53,013 bases of DNA from Clostridia bacterium (GCA_017444825.1 JAFSVU010000039.1:1-53013), one strand, 5' to 3'. Shown: positions 41,303 to 49,922, numbered from the stretch's first letter. The notes: generated from the sequence alone by a model not told the origin. Numbers and translations: made by a program.

Positions 41303-42664
41303 ATGATTTTTGGAAATCTTGCGTCGAAATTATCGGAAGCGATGCGAAAATTCCGCGGTAAGACAAAGGTCACGGAGAGTGACGTAAAAGAGCTTATGCG
41401 GGAGGTCAGACTGGCGCTTCTCGAAGCTGACGTTAACTATAAAGTGGTCAAGGATTTCACCAAGACTGTTTCGGAGAAGGCTGTGGGCGCTTCGGTGCTT
41501 GAGGGACTGAACCCGGGACAGCAGGTGGTGAAGGTCGTAAACGATGAGCTGAAGGAACTCCTTGGCGGAAAGGAAGCGAAGCTGGATCTCGGCAGGACTC
41601 CGCCGAACGTCATCATGATGGTGGGTCTTCAGGGTGCCGGTAAAACCACCGCCTCCGCAAAGCTTGCGCTGATGCTGAAAAAGCAGGGCAAGAGCCCGCT
41701 CCTCGTGGCGGCCGACATATACAGGCCTGCGGCTATCAAACAGCTGGAGGTTCTGGGTGGACAGATCCAGGTGCCGGTGTTCTCAATGCCCGAGGGCACG
41801 AAGCCGGTGCAGATCGCAAAGACCGCGAAAGAGAAAGCTCTCCGCCAGCTCAACGACGTCGTGATCGTGGATACCGCGGGACGTCTCGAGATCGATGACG
41901 CCCTCATGGAGGAGCTGGAGAATATCAAAAAAGCGGTGGACCCCTCGGAGATACTCTTAGTGGTGGACTCGATGACAGGCCAGAATGCCGCAAACGTGGC
42001 CGTGGCGTTCAACGACAGGCTGAATATCAGCGGCGTTATACTTTCAAAGCTTGACTCGGACACCAGGGGCGGCGCGGCGCTCTCAGTGGCGCAGATGACC
42101 GGAAAGCCCATCAAGTTCGCCTCCGTTGGCGAGAAGATGAACGAGTTCGAGACCTTCAAGCCAGACCGCATGGCTGGCCGTATCCTCGGCATGGGCGACG
42201 TGCTGGGCCTCATTGAACAGGCCGAACAGATGTACACCGAGAAGGAGGCCCGGGAGCTTGAGAAAAAGATCAGGCGGCAGACCTTCACTCTGGAAGACTT
42301 CCTCACGCAGCTCAGACAGATAAAGAAAATGGGCGGCATAGGAAAGCTCCTTGGCATGATGCCGGGCGCGGCTCAGATCCGGGAAGAGGACATTGACGAG
42401 AAGGGCATGGTGAGGACAGAGGCCATCATCTGCTCCATGACCGCAAAAGAGCGCAAAAAACCGGAGATCCTGAACGCCGGCAGAAGAAAGAGGATCGCCG
42501 CGGGCAGCGGCACCACGGTCCAGGACGTAAACCGCCTCATGCGCCAGTTCGAGATGATGCGCGACATGATGAAAAAAATGTCAAACGGAAAGGGCCCGAA
42601 GGGGTTGAGAGGCTTCGGCGGTGGAAGAGGAGGCTTCGGCGGCGGTGGCGCGTTCCCGTTTTGA
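41303..42664 (+). CDS. ffh: Signal recognition particle protein Ffh
   Basis: 453 residues. NG domain with GLQGAGKTTASAKLA near 106, VDTAGR near 188 and LSKLDSDTRGGAAL near 250; methionine-rich M domain (~300-430). It binds signal sequences on the ribosome and targets them to FtsY. The C-terminal tail is rich in Gly and Phe. Confidence 0.96.
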   Translation: MIFGNLASKLSEAMRKFRGKTKVTESDVKELMREVRLALLEADVNYKVVKDFTKTVSEKAVGASVLEGLNPGQQVVKVVNDELKELLGGKEAKLDLGRTPPNVIMMVGLQGAGKTTASAKLALMLKKQGKSPLLVAADIYRPAAIKQLEVLGGQIQVPVFSMPEGTKPVQIAKTAKEKALRQLNDVVIVDTAGRLEIDDALMEELENIKKAVDPSEILLVVDSMTGQNAANVAVAFNDRLNISGVILSKLDSDTRGGAALSVAQMTGKPIKFASVGEKMNEFETFKPDRMAGRILGMGDVLGLIEQAEQMYTEKEARELEKKIRRQTFTLEDFLTQLRQIKKMGGIGKLLGMMPGAAQIREEDIDEKGMVRTEAIICSMTAKERKKPEILNAGRRKRIAAGSGTTVQDVNRLMRQFEMMRDMMKKMSNGKGPKGLRGFGGGRGGFGGGGAFPF

Positions 42665-42669
42665 GGGAG

Positions 42670-42729
42670 GCCATCGGTCACAGAGCCATCGGTCATAAAG
42701 CCATTGGTTATGACGCCATTGGTTATAAA
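42670..42729 (+). repeat. Four tandem 15-bp repeats after ffh
   Basis: Units start at 42670, 42685, 42700 and 42715 with consensus GCCATYGGTYAYRAM. The period is a multiple of three and one frame would read Ala-Ile-Gly-(His/Tyr)-x, but there is no start codon for it, so I take it as non-coding. The last two copies contain CATTGGT, the motif over-represented in the whole window. Confidence 0.8.
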
Positions 42730-42811
42730 CAAGTTGAAAAGAGCGGAGCGATGATCGTTCAGGCTTTATCAAAAATATATTATTGTATTTAATTTTCGGA
42801 GGTAAAAACAA

Positions 42812-43051
42812 ATGCTTAAGATCAGATTGAGAAGAATGGGCGCTAAGAAGGCACCTTTTTACAGAATAGTTGTCGCAGAGTCGAGATTTGCAAGAGACGG
42901 CCGTTTTGTCGAGGAAATAGGAACATACAACCCGCTTAAGGACCCTGCTGAGTACACCATCGACCTGGCAAAGGCTGAGGACTGGATGAAGAAGGGCGCA
43001 CAGCCGACCGACAAAGCAAAAGCTCTCATCGAGAAGGCTAAGAAGGCGTAA
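42812..43051 (+). CDS. rpsP: Ribosomal protein S16
   Basis: 79 residues. [20 protein letters not shown] and [14 protein letters not shown] are the S16 signature. GGAGG precedes the ATG. Codon use is biased, as for ribosomal genes. The AT-rich stretch before it probably holds its own promoter. Confidence 0.97.
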   Translation: MLKIRLRRMGAKKAPFYRIVVAESRFARDGRFVEEIGTYNPLKDPAEYTIDLAKAEDWMKKGAQPTDKAKALIEKAKKA

Positions 43052-43119
43052 TTCAGGGGCTACAAATTATCGTTCCTCCCCGAATTATATAAGCGTCAGC
43101 ATTTTGAAAGGATCATATC

Positions 43120-43347
43120 ATGAAAGAATTTCTTGAAACCATTGCCAAGATGCTTGTTGATAACAAGGACGCTGTCGTAGTCACAGAAGAAGAAACTGAG
43201 GACGGCATCTATCTGAAGCTTTCCGTAGCTGAGGAAGAGACCGGCAGAGTTATCGGCAAGGACGGCAGAATAGCCAAGGCGATCCGCACCATCATCAGAT
43301 CCGGCGCCAAGAGCCGCGGCAAGCAGATCTTCATCGACATCGAATAA
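43120..43347 (+). CDS. khpA: KH-domain RNA-binding protein KhpA
   Basis: 75 residues with a single KH domain: VAEEETGRVIGKDGRIAKAI holds the GxxG loop (GKDG). KhpA pairs with KhpB and acts on cell-division and small RNA control in Firmicutes. Its place after rpsP is standard. Confidence 0.9.
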   Translation: MKEFLETIAKMLVDNKDAVVVTEEETEDGIYLKLSVAEEETGRVIGKDGRIAKAIRTIIRSGAKSRGKQIFIDIE

Positions 43348-43451
43348 GATCAGTCACATAGAGTTATAACGGAAACGGCGTTTCACCTCTTAGGACCTGG
43401 AGCGCTTTTTTCTCGTACAGAGGTTCATTTCCATCTGCGGAGGTCCGGAAC

Positions 43452-44012
43452 ATGCATTCGATACGAACCAAGATAACCGCAATAACGGTGTGCATCATGG
43501 CGATAGCTATGGTGATCGTCGCTCTTTTGGGAGTAGTATCTCTAAGGGACGTGGGCAACCGCAATGCGTCTCAGACTCTCCTCCTGCTCTGCGAAACGGG
43601 GCAGAAAAATCTGAATAACTATTTTGAGAACGTGGAGCAGTCCGTCGAGATGGTTTCCGACTTCGTGGGATCAGACCTCACAAGCCTTGATGACGAAGAG
43701 CTTCAGGCACATCTTGACCGGACCAATGAAGTGTTCGAAATGCTGACGAACAAAACCAATGGCATTCTGACGTATTATTACCGCATCGATCCCTCTGTCT
43801 CCGCTACAGTTGACGGATTCTGGTATGTAAATCTGGACGGGAAAGAGTCCCTTAACCAAAACGCTCCGACTTTCAGAGACTCGTCTTTGGCAAGCTTTTC
43901 CGTCGGATATGCGCGGGCATTCCTTGACAGCGCCGACACTCTTCGTGCGCTCATCAAAAAGGCGGATGTCAAAATGTACGAGGTGAAGCGAAGCTCGAAA
44001 GGAGAATCCTGA
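43452..44012 (+). pseudogene. Remnant of a membrane diguanylate cyclase, GGDEF core deleted
   Basis: 186 residues. Residues 1-~147 are an N-terminal membrane helix (~8-30) and an extracellular sensor part with LNNYFENVEQSVEMVSDFV and YYYRIDPSVSATVDGFWYV, typical of Cache-type sensors. From ~148, SFSVGYARAFLDSADTLRAL and then KKADVKMYEVKRSSKG match only the last ~40 residues of a GGDEF domain. The second membrane helix and the catalytic motif are missing, so the gene looks like an in-frame internal deletion joining near base 43893. A good GGAGG and ATG remain, so a sensor-only peptide may still be made. The 3' end contains the AAAGGAG for rimM and overlaps its ATG by one base. Confidence 0.75.
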
Positions 44013-44530
44013 TGCTTGATTATCTGACTATAGGAACAATTGTCAACGTCCACGGTGTCCACGGCGAGGTGAAGGTCATTCCTCAGACGGATGACGTGAC
44101 CCGTTTCAAAAAGCTTAAGAGCGTCCTGCTGTTTGGGAGTGGTGCAAGGCGCAAGATCGACGTCAAGGGCGTGAAATTTTCGAACAAATTTGTGATATTA
44201 AAGCTGGACGGCATCGATGACCGCGACGCTGCAGACCGCCTCCGGGGTATTGAACTCCAGGTGGAGCGGGGTGACGCCATAAAACTGCCTGAGGGCAGGT
44301 ATTTTGTGGGCGACCTTATCGGCTGCACCGTTTTTGAGGATGACGGCAACGAGCTGGGGCGCATAAAGGACGTTATCTTCGGCGCGGGCAGCGACATATA
44401 TGACGTGGACTGCGGCAACGGGAAAAACATCCTGATCCCGGTACTTGAGGACGTGGTGCTCTCGGTGGATATCGAGGGCGGCATCGTTAAGGTAAAGCTT
44501 CCTCAGGGCCTCAGAGAGATATACCTCTGA
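44012..44530 (+). CDS. rimM: Ribosome maturation factor RimM
   Basis: 172 residues. GTIVNVHGVHGEVKVIPQTD opens the RimM N-terminal barrel; the C-terminal PRC barrel includes GRYFVGDLIGCTV and ILIPVLEDVV. It assists 30S assembly with S19. The usual next genes, trmD and rplS, are absent here: a terminator and the reversed acpP follow. Confidence 0.94.
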   Translation: MLDYLTIGTIVNVHGVHGEVKVIPQTDDVTRFKKLKSVLLFGSGARRKIDVKGVKFSNKFVILKLDGIDDRDAADRLRGIELQVERGDAIKLPEGRYFVGDLIGCTVFEDDGNELGRIKDVIFGAGSDIYDVDCGNGKNILIPVLEDVVLSVDIEGGIVKVKLPQGLREIYL

Positions 44531-44566
44531 CCAATGAGTTAAACAAACTGTTTTTAAAACACAAAA

Positions 44567-44604
44567 CGGCTCCGGTGTACCTTTTCAAAAGCCTCCCGGA
44601 GCCG
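44567..44604 (-). terminator. Terminator between rimM and acpP
   Basis: 9-bp stem CGGCTCCGG/CCGGAGCCG (44567-44575, 44596-44604). On the minus strand TTTTGTGTTTT follows, ending the acpP transcript. On the plus side the T-run is poor, so it may be weaker for rimM. Confidence 0.75.
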
Positions 44605-44625
44605 CTCTAATTTAACAGCGCGTTA

Positions 44626-44850
44626 TTATTTCAGCCCCTCAAGGAACTTCACAACGTCGCCGACTGTGTTGAACTTCATCAGCTCCTCGTCGGGTATCTG
44701 AATGTTGTACTCTTCCTCAATGGTCATGATGAGCGTAAGCACAGAAAGGGAGTCTGCGTGCAGATCCTCTTTGATCCTCGACTCGGGAGTCACTTCAACG
44801 TCCTTAAGACGAAGCTCTTTGATAAGCAGTTTTTTTACTTCTTCAAACAT
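44626..44850 (-). CDS. acpP: Acyl carrier protein
   Basis: 74 residues, acidic. HADSLSVLTLIMTIEEEY has the phosphopantetheine Ser in DSL. It carries acyl chains for lipid synthesis. It follows plsX but is separated by repeat R4 and has its own promoter-like boxes. The sequence is fairly divergent from a housekeeping ACP, so it may serve the neighbouring acyl-phosphate enzymes. Confidence 0.93.
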   Translation of the reverse strand: MFEEVKKLLIKELRLKDVEVTPESRIKEDLHADSLSVLTLIMTIEEEYNIQIPDEELMKFNTVGDVVKFLEGLK

Positions 44851-44865
44851 AACTATTTCCTCTCA

Positions 44866-44894
44866 TATATATTATCATCGCATTTTTGCGGCAA
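44866..44894 (-). promoter_or_regulatory. Possible acpP promoter
   Basis: Minus strand TTGCCG (44889-44894), 17 bases, TATATA (44866-44871), 15 bases before the ATG. The short distance leaves a leader of a few bases only, so it is uncertain. Confidence 0.35.
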
Positions 44895-44924
44895 ATCATT
44901 GTACTTTGCACCTATGCTTTTTTA

Positions 44925-45167
44925 CCTTTTACCTCTTACCTCTTACTTATTACTTTGTCCGGCACCGCTCACGTCTCGCACCTTGCATCTCGTCACTTGG
45001 CTTCACTTCGTGAAGAATCGTTCCTCGATGAAATGTGGTCGACGTGGGCCCGCCTCTTACTTCTTACTTATTACTTTGTCCGGCACTCGCTCGAGCAGTG
45101 ACCTCTTACCTCTTACTTATTACCTGAGCGGCACCCCTTGAACTATTACCTTGTCCGGCACTCCCTC
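44925..45167 (-). repeat. Compound intergenic repeat, copy R4
   Basis: Minus-strand order, directly after the plsX stop: two boxes with heptamers, module TCACTGCTCGAGC, box GAGTGCCGGACAAAG, heptamers, the 77-nt core (44970-45046), a further box and a last heptamer run. It is the mirror-placed twin of R2 and explains the whole 317-base gap between plsX and acpP. Confidence 0.85.
44970..45046 (-). other. 77-nt structured core inside R4
   Basis: Same length as the core at 21580-21656, with four differences. Two of them change the third pair of the hairpin CTTCAC-GAA-GTGAAG (45001-45015) together, keeping the stem; one is in the loop of the ATCG/CGAT hairpin and one is unpaired. The closing stem CACGTC/GACGTG is unchanged. 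Confidence 0.6.
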
Positions 45168-46166
45168 TTAAGCTTTGACTTTTTCTGCAATGATCCCATT
45201 TAGGTTGCTGCCCGCCATGCTGACCGCCTGCTCGATGCACTTTGCCACTGCGACCTTGTCGCTGGCCCCGTGGCCCTTGACGATTATCTTCTCGGTCCCG
45301 AGAAGGACGCTGCCGCCGTACCTCTGGTAGTTCATGAACTCCTTCATGTCGCTGAACATTTTTTTCATGAAAAGGGCGCCGATCTTGTACACGGTTCTTG
45401 AGTATATATCCTTTTTGATTTTTTTCATGAGCTGGAGGGCGGTGCCTTCGGTGGTCTTGATCAATACGTTTCCGGAGAAACCGTCGCAGACCACCACGTC
45501 GTATTTGCCTGAGAGCAGATCTCGGCTCTCCATATTGCCCACAAAGTTTATACCCTCGAGTGTGGAGAGGGCGGCATACACCTCTTTCCGGAGATCGTCG
45601 CCTTTTTCGGATTCGGTGCCGATATTAAGGAGGGCGACCCTCGGGTTTTCAATGCCGAATGTGTGTTCCATGTAGGCGCTGGCCATGATCGCGAACTGGA
45701 TCAGCTGGAGGGGCTGGCAGTCGACGTTGGCGCCGCTGTCGCATACGCCAACGATTCCGCCGTTCATTGTGGGCAGAATAGGGCAAAAGGCGGGTCTGAA
45801 CACCCCTTCGATGCGGCCTATCCTCAGCGTGGCTGCGGCAACGAGAGAGCCTGTGGCGCCTGTTGACACGATGCCCTCTATGTCGGGGCTCTCCCTGAGG
45901 AGTTTGATGCCCTTCATCATGGAGCTTTCGCGCTTAAGCCTTATGGCGTCCGTGGGCTTGTCCTCACCGGTGATGACGTCCGGCGCGTGGAGTATCTCAA
46001 AACGGCCCTCCGTGACGCCGCACCTCTTAAGCTCTTCCTTGATGAGGCTCTCGTCGCCGCTGAATATAAGGTGAAGCTCCGGATATTTTTTCAGGGCCAT
46101 GAGGCCGCCTTCCACGTTTGCGCCGGGGCTGTTGTCGCCGCCCATGCAGTCTATGATAAGTTTCAT
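45168..46166 (-). CDS. plsX: Phosphate acyltransferase PlsX
   Basis: 332 residues. IDCMGGDNSPGANVEGGL and GATGSLVAAATLRIGRIEG are diagnostic. PlsX interconverts acyl-ACP and acyl-phosphate. With FakA/FakB upstream and AcpP downstream it forms a route from imported fatty acids to acyl-phosphate and acyl-ACP. GGAG precedes the ATG. Confidence 0.96.
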   Translation of the reverse strand: MKLIIDCMGGDNSPGANVEGGLMALKKYPELHLIFSGDESLIKEELKRCGVTEGRFEILHAPDVITGEDKPTDAIRLKRESSMMKGIKLLRESPDIEGIVSTGATGSLVAAATLRIGRIEGVFRPAFCPILPTMNGGIVGVCDSGANVDCQPLQLIQFAIMASAYMEHTFGIENPRVALLNIGTESEKGDDLRKEVYAALSTLEGINFVGNMESRDLLSGKYDVVVCDGFSGNVLIKTTEGTALQLMKKIKKDIYSRTVYKIGALFMKKMFSDMKEFMNYQRYGGSVLLGTEKIIVKGHGASDKVAVAKCIEQAVSMAGSNLNGIIAEKVKA

Positions 46167-46184
46167 AACAGTTCTCCTGCCCGG

Positions 46185-47309
46185 TCAGACCAGTTTTTTT
46201 ACGTAGCAGCGGCGGCGCTTGTGCTCCTCGCTGTCAAAATACTTCCACAATGCGCGGATCGCTTCATTGGTTTCAAGGTTGAGATTGGTCTCCGCGTGGT
46301 CAATGTTGTTCTCTTTAAGCATCCTGGCTATGCCCCCGACCATCATGCCGCCTATGCCATGGTTTATGTAGTCCGGGTCGACGCCCACAAGACCGAAATC
46401 GATCACTCTGGGCTTTTTGACCGCCTTGAGGATCCTTGTGATGGCTCCGGGTGTGAGCCTTCCGCCCGATTTCTGAATTGCCTCGCCGATAGACGGGAAG
46501 CAGATGCCGAGAGCCACCACCTTTTCGTCCTCAGTCAGCACGACAGCCACGTACCGCAGATCGATGATGAGCTTAAAGTTATCGATCATCATTTTTTTCA
46601 TTGCGTCGGTGAAGGGAACCGTGCCGTATATCTTATCGTAGGACTTGTCCAGAAGCTCAAAAAAGCCGTCGGCGTATTTGTCCAGAAATTCGTTCACGTT
46701 GCGGGCGGTGCCGTAGTGGAGTTTGTGGCGCTTAAGGAGCAGTTCCTCGAGCTTAAAGACCTTGGGGTCCATGCCGCCCTCGGGGATCTTAACGATGCTT
46801 TCCACCCAGTCGACTTCCTTGGCGTATCCCCGTCCTTCAATGAGCGCCCCGTAGTATTCCGCGTTGTACTGTTCCTCGAAGGTGGATATCCTGTCAAAAC
46901 CGTCCACCAAAAGGCCTTCCCGCTCAAGATCGGAATAACCAAGGGGCCCAACCACGGTGTCCATGCCCTTTGAAAGCGCCCATTTTTCCACAGCTCCGAA
47001 AAGAGCCTCCGCCACCTCATCGTCGTCAATTGCGTCAAATCTGGTGAACCGGACCCGCTTCTCGTTGTTCTTTTCGTTGGAGGCCCGCTGAATTATCCCC
47101 TGGATCCTGCCGCATATCCTGCCTTCCCTGTAGGCGTTGAAAAATACCGAATCACAGGTGTCGGAATACACAAAATTCCTGCGGAACATCTTCTTCTCGT
47201 CGCCGTAAAGGGGCGGCACGAAATACGGGTTGCCCTTATACAGCCCGAGAGGAAAATTGATGAAATCCCTGATCTCCCGGGCTTTTTTTACTTCTTTTAC
47301 TTCTATCAT
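46185..47309 (-). CDS. Uncharacterised GNAT-type acyltransferase in the fatty-acid operon
   Basis: 374 residues, soluble. N-terminal FINFPLGLYKGNPYFVPPL and FVYSDTCDSVFFNAYREGRICGRI match a large, poorly studied GNAT group in anaerobes. The C-terminal GNAT core has FGLVGVDPDYINHGIGGMM (acyl-CoA loop) and HAETNLNLETNEAIRALW. It starts 6 bases after fakB and ends 18 bases before plsX, so it is part of the operon. It may transfer an acyl group from acyl-ACP, acyl-CoA or acyl-phosphate; substrate and product are unknown. Confidence 0.75.
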   Translation of the reverse strand: MIEVKEVKKAREIRDFINFPLGLYKGNPYFVPPLYGDEKKMFRRNFVYSDTCDSVFFNAYREGRICGRIQGIIQRASNEKNNEKRVRFTRFDAIDDDEVAEALFGAVEKWALSKGMDTVVGPLGYSDLEREGLLVDGFDRISTFEEQYNAEYYGALIEGRGYAKEVDWVESIVKIPEGGMDPKVFKLEELLLKRHKLHYGTARNVNEFLDKYADGFFELLDKSYDKIYGTVPFTDAMKKMMIDNFKLIIDLRYVAVVLTEDEKVVALGICFPSIGEAIQKSGGRLTPGAITRILKAVKKPRVIDFGLVGVDPDYINHGIGGMMVGGIARMLKENNIDHAETNLNLETNEAIRALWKYFDSEEHKRRRCYVKKLV

Positions 47310-47315
47310 TTCCGG

Positions 47316-48185
47316 TTATCTGCGAGTGGAATGGAAGCACAAACCAATGCCGTTAGGTCCGCAATGACTTCCGGCCGTGGGGTTTACGATCACGACTTCG
47401 TATTTAACGTCATCGCCCAGCTTTGCTTTAAGTGCCTGTGCAAGTTCTTCAACAAGACCTTCCGCATCGGTGTGGCCGATGTAGATCGGGTGGTTTTTGA
47501 CGTCGTCGCCCAGCTCGTCCATGTAGGCGAGGAGGCGGGCGATGGCTTTGGCGCGTCCCTTTTCCTTACCGATGGAGACCATTTTGCCTTCCTGACTCAT
47601 GTAAATGATCGGCCTTATGCCGAGAAGATTTCCCATGGTGCCGGCAATGCCGCTGACGCGTCCGCTGTGCTTGAAGAATTTGAGGTCGTCCGCGAAGAAA
47701 TACATGGTGTATTTATCGACTTCCGTTTTGGCCCACTCCAGGACCTCCTCCGCGGTCTTGCCTTCCTTGAAAAGCTTGCCCACCTCCACGACAATTGCGT
47801 AGCTGAGGGTGGTTATGGCCTTGGTGTCGACCTCGTAGAACTTGCGCTCCGGGTATTTGGCCTTAAGCTGCTCCACTGCGGCGTCCATATTGTCGAAGGT
47901 GGCGGTCATGGCCCTTGAAAAGTGAACGTAGAAAATGTCGTTTCCCGCCGCAAAGTGGGGCTCGAAATACTCCACGTATCTCTCCACCGGTATTGCGCTG
48001 GTGTTGGGCAGATTGCCGTTCCTCAGGCCGTCGTAAAACAGCTTCCCGTTGAAAACGTCAAAGTCCTGATAGGGGTAGGTCGTCTTACTGTCGATACTGT
48101 AAGGCATGCTGATGAGCTGGTAGTTGTACTTTTTCGCAACTTCCGGGGTCACATCAGTATCAGTGTCGGTGAATAATACTAACAT
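47316..48185 (-). CDS. fakB: DegV-family fatty-acid-binding protein FakB
   Basis: 289 residues. FTDTDTDVTPEVAKKY, PNTSAIPVERY (the TS-x-P lipid-binding segment) and GSHCGPNGIGLCF are DegV/FakB marks. FakB holds a free fatty acid and presents it to FakA for phosphorylation. The C-terminal motif GSHCGP differs slightly from the common GTHxGP. Ribosome site GGAGGA lies 5-6 bases before the ATG. Confidence 0.9.
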   Translation of the reverse strand: MLVLFTDTDTDVTPEVAKKYNYQLISMPYSIDSKTTYPYQDFDVFNGKLFYDGLRNGNLPNTSAIPVERYVEYFEPHFAAGNDIFYVHFSRAMTATFDNMDAAVEQLKAKYPERKFYEVDTKAITTLSYAIVVEVGKLFKEGKTAEEVLEWAKTEVDKYTMYFFADDLKFFKHSGRVSGIAGTMGNLLGIRPIIYMSQEGKMVSIGKEKGRAKAIARLLAYMDELGDDVKNHPIYIGHTDAEGLVEELAQALKAKLGDDVKYEVVIVNPTAGSHCGPNGIGLCFHSTRR

Positions 48186-48251
48186 AGGTCTCCTCCATTT
48201 TGTTGTTTTGCTTTTATTTCTTTCGGCGCAGGCGCCGCCTTAACGTCATAT

Positions 48252-49922
48252 TTACATCTGGATGAAGATGTAGTCGAATACCGGCTGTCCGCCGTCCGCG
48301 GATATCACCTCGTGATCCCTGTACTTCTTCTCGAAGGACCTCGCAAGCGCATCGGCCTCCTCCCGGGACGTGTCGGCGCCACGTATTATCATGAGAATGC
48401 CGTACTCGTCCGTTGCGATCTTCTCCGCCAGGCCCTCGGCCGCGCCGTTTTTATCAGCCGCTGCGGAATATATGGTGCTGCCAACAAAACCAATGTAATT
48501 ATCCTTCACAACGCTGACCCCGTCCTTGTCGGTATCCCGGACAGCCTTTGAGACCATACCGGTGAGTGAGGCGTCGGCTGATTCCTCGAGAAGCGCTTTT
48601 ACCTCGTCAGGCTCGCCTGTCGGGTCAAACATCGATATCGCGGCATAACCGGATCCGATGTTTTTGGTGGGGATGACTACTACGTCCGCTTTTTCGTAAA
48701 GGTCAGCCGCCTGGTTTGCGGTCATGATGATGTTTCCGTTGTTCGGGAACACAAAGATGGTATCCGCATTGATCTCCTCGAATGCCTTCAGAAAATCGCC
48801 AACGGAAGGGTTCATGCTCTGACCGCCGTCCACCACGTAATCGGTGCCGATGTCAAGGAACATGCTCTTAAGGCCCTCGCCCGCGGCGCAGCAAACAAGG
48901 CCGTAGCGCTTGTGGGGCTTTACCTTCATTTCGAAATCGTTTTTGATCTCGAAGCTGTTCTTAATAGTTGTCTCATTGTGCTGGAGGGTCATGTTTTCGA
49001 TCTTGAGGGTCAAAAACTCGCCGAACTGCTGACAGTAATTGAGTACGTCTCCGGGCTTGAAGGTGTGCACGTGGGCCTTTACGACGGATCCGTCCATAAA
49101 CGCCACCACCGAATCGCCGGCTGACTCGAGATAATCCGATATGACCTTAAGGTCGAAATTCGCCACGTCCGTCTTTTTGTTCTGAAGTCTCAGCAGGAAC
49201 TCTGTGCAGTAGCCGAACTTGAGCTCGCTGTCCTCAGTGAATGTGGTGATGTCGACCTTGTGGGCAGAAGAAGCGTCACTGTGCTCCGAAACGAGCTCCG
49301 GAGCGTCGCCCGAAAGAGCTTTTTTCATACCTTCGGCGATGTAGACAAATCCCGCGCCGCCGCTGTCCACGACTCCCGCCTCCTTCAGAACCGCCAGAAG
49401 GTCCGGCGTCCTCTTAAGGGAAGCGTAGAGCTCTTTTATAAAATTATCGAGAAAAGCCTCAAGAGAGGTGCTTTCGTCAGCATTGGTTTTTGCATAGTCG
49501 ACTGCCTCCCTGAATACGGTGAGGATCGTACCTTCGACAGGCTCCTTGACCGCCTTGTAGGCCTGGGAAACGCCGCACTCAAACGCAGCGCATACAGCAG
49601 CAATGTCCGCGTCACTCATCCCCTCAAAGCCTTTTGAGATCCCCGCAAATATCTGGGACAGGATGGCCCCGGAGTTTCCTCTCGCACCGCTCAGCATACC
49701 CGCGGCAATGGCCTTGGCGGTCTGCCCAAGGTCGTCATCCGCCTTCTCACCCAGATTGTTCACTCCCGACTCGATGGTCATGAACATATTGTCCCCGGTG
49801 TCTCCGTCCGGTATCGGGAATACGTTCAGATCGTTTACGACAGACCTGTTAAGGCCGAGCATCGCCGCCCCGCCTCTTACCATTTCAGCATAGATGGTTC
49901 CGTTAAGTGTGGCTGTTGCCAT
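48252..49922 (-). CDS. fakA: Fatty acid kinase FakA (DAK2/YloV family)
   Basis: 556 residues. The N-terminal DhaL-like ATP domain has VFPIPDGDTGDNMFMTIESG with the metal Asp residues and GARGNSGAILSQIF. Then come a middle domain with VVDSGGAGFVYIAEGM and a C-terminal DegV-like part with VFPNNGNIIMTANQAADL. FakA phosphorylates FakB-bound fatty acids to acyl-phosphate. TAAGGAG precedes the ATG. Confidence 0.93.
   Translation of the reverse strand: MATATLNGTIYAEMVRGGAAMLGLNRSVVNDLNVFPIPDGDTGDNMFMTIESGVNNLGEKADDDLGQTAKAIAAGMLSGARGNSGAILSQIFAGISKGFEGMSDADIAAVCAAFECGVSQAYKAVKEPVEGTILTVFREAVDYAKTNADESTSLEAFLDNFIKELYASLKRTPDLLAVLKEAGVVDSGGAGFVYIAEGMKKALSGDAPELVSEHSDASSAHKVDITTFTEDSELKFGYCTEFLLRLQNKKTDVANFDLKVISDYLESAGDSVVAFMDGSVVKAHVHTFKPGDVLNYCQQFGEFLTLKIENMTLQHNETTIKNSFEIKNDFEMKVKPHKRYGLVCCAAGEGLKSMFLDIGTDYVVDGGQSMNPSVGDFLKAFEEINADTIFVFPNNGNIIMTANQAADLYEKADVVVIPTKNIGSGYAAISMFDPTGEPDEVKALLEESADASLTGMVSKAVRDTDKDGVSVVKDNYIGFVGSTIYSAAADKNGAAEGLAEKIATDEYGILMIIRGADTSREEADALARSFEKKYRDHEVISADGGQPVFDYIFIQM

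Noticed and set aside
42670-42760. Small gene encoding Ala-Ile-Gly-x-x pentapeptide repeats
   Set aside because: No start codon or ribosome site in that frame; more likely a non-coding tandem repeat.
45987-46973. Plus-strand frame opposite plsX and the GNAT gene
   Set aside because: It overlaps two well-supported minus-strand genes and has no recognisable domain.
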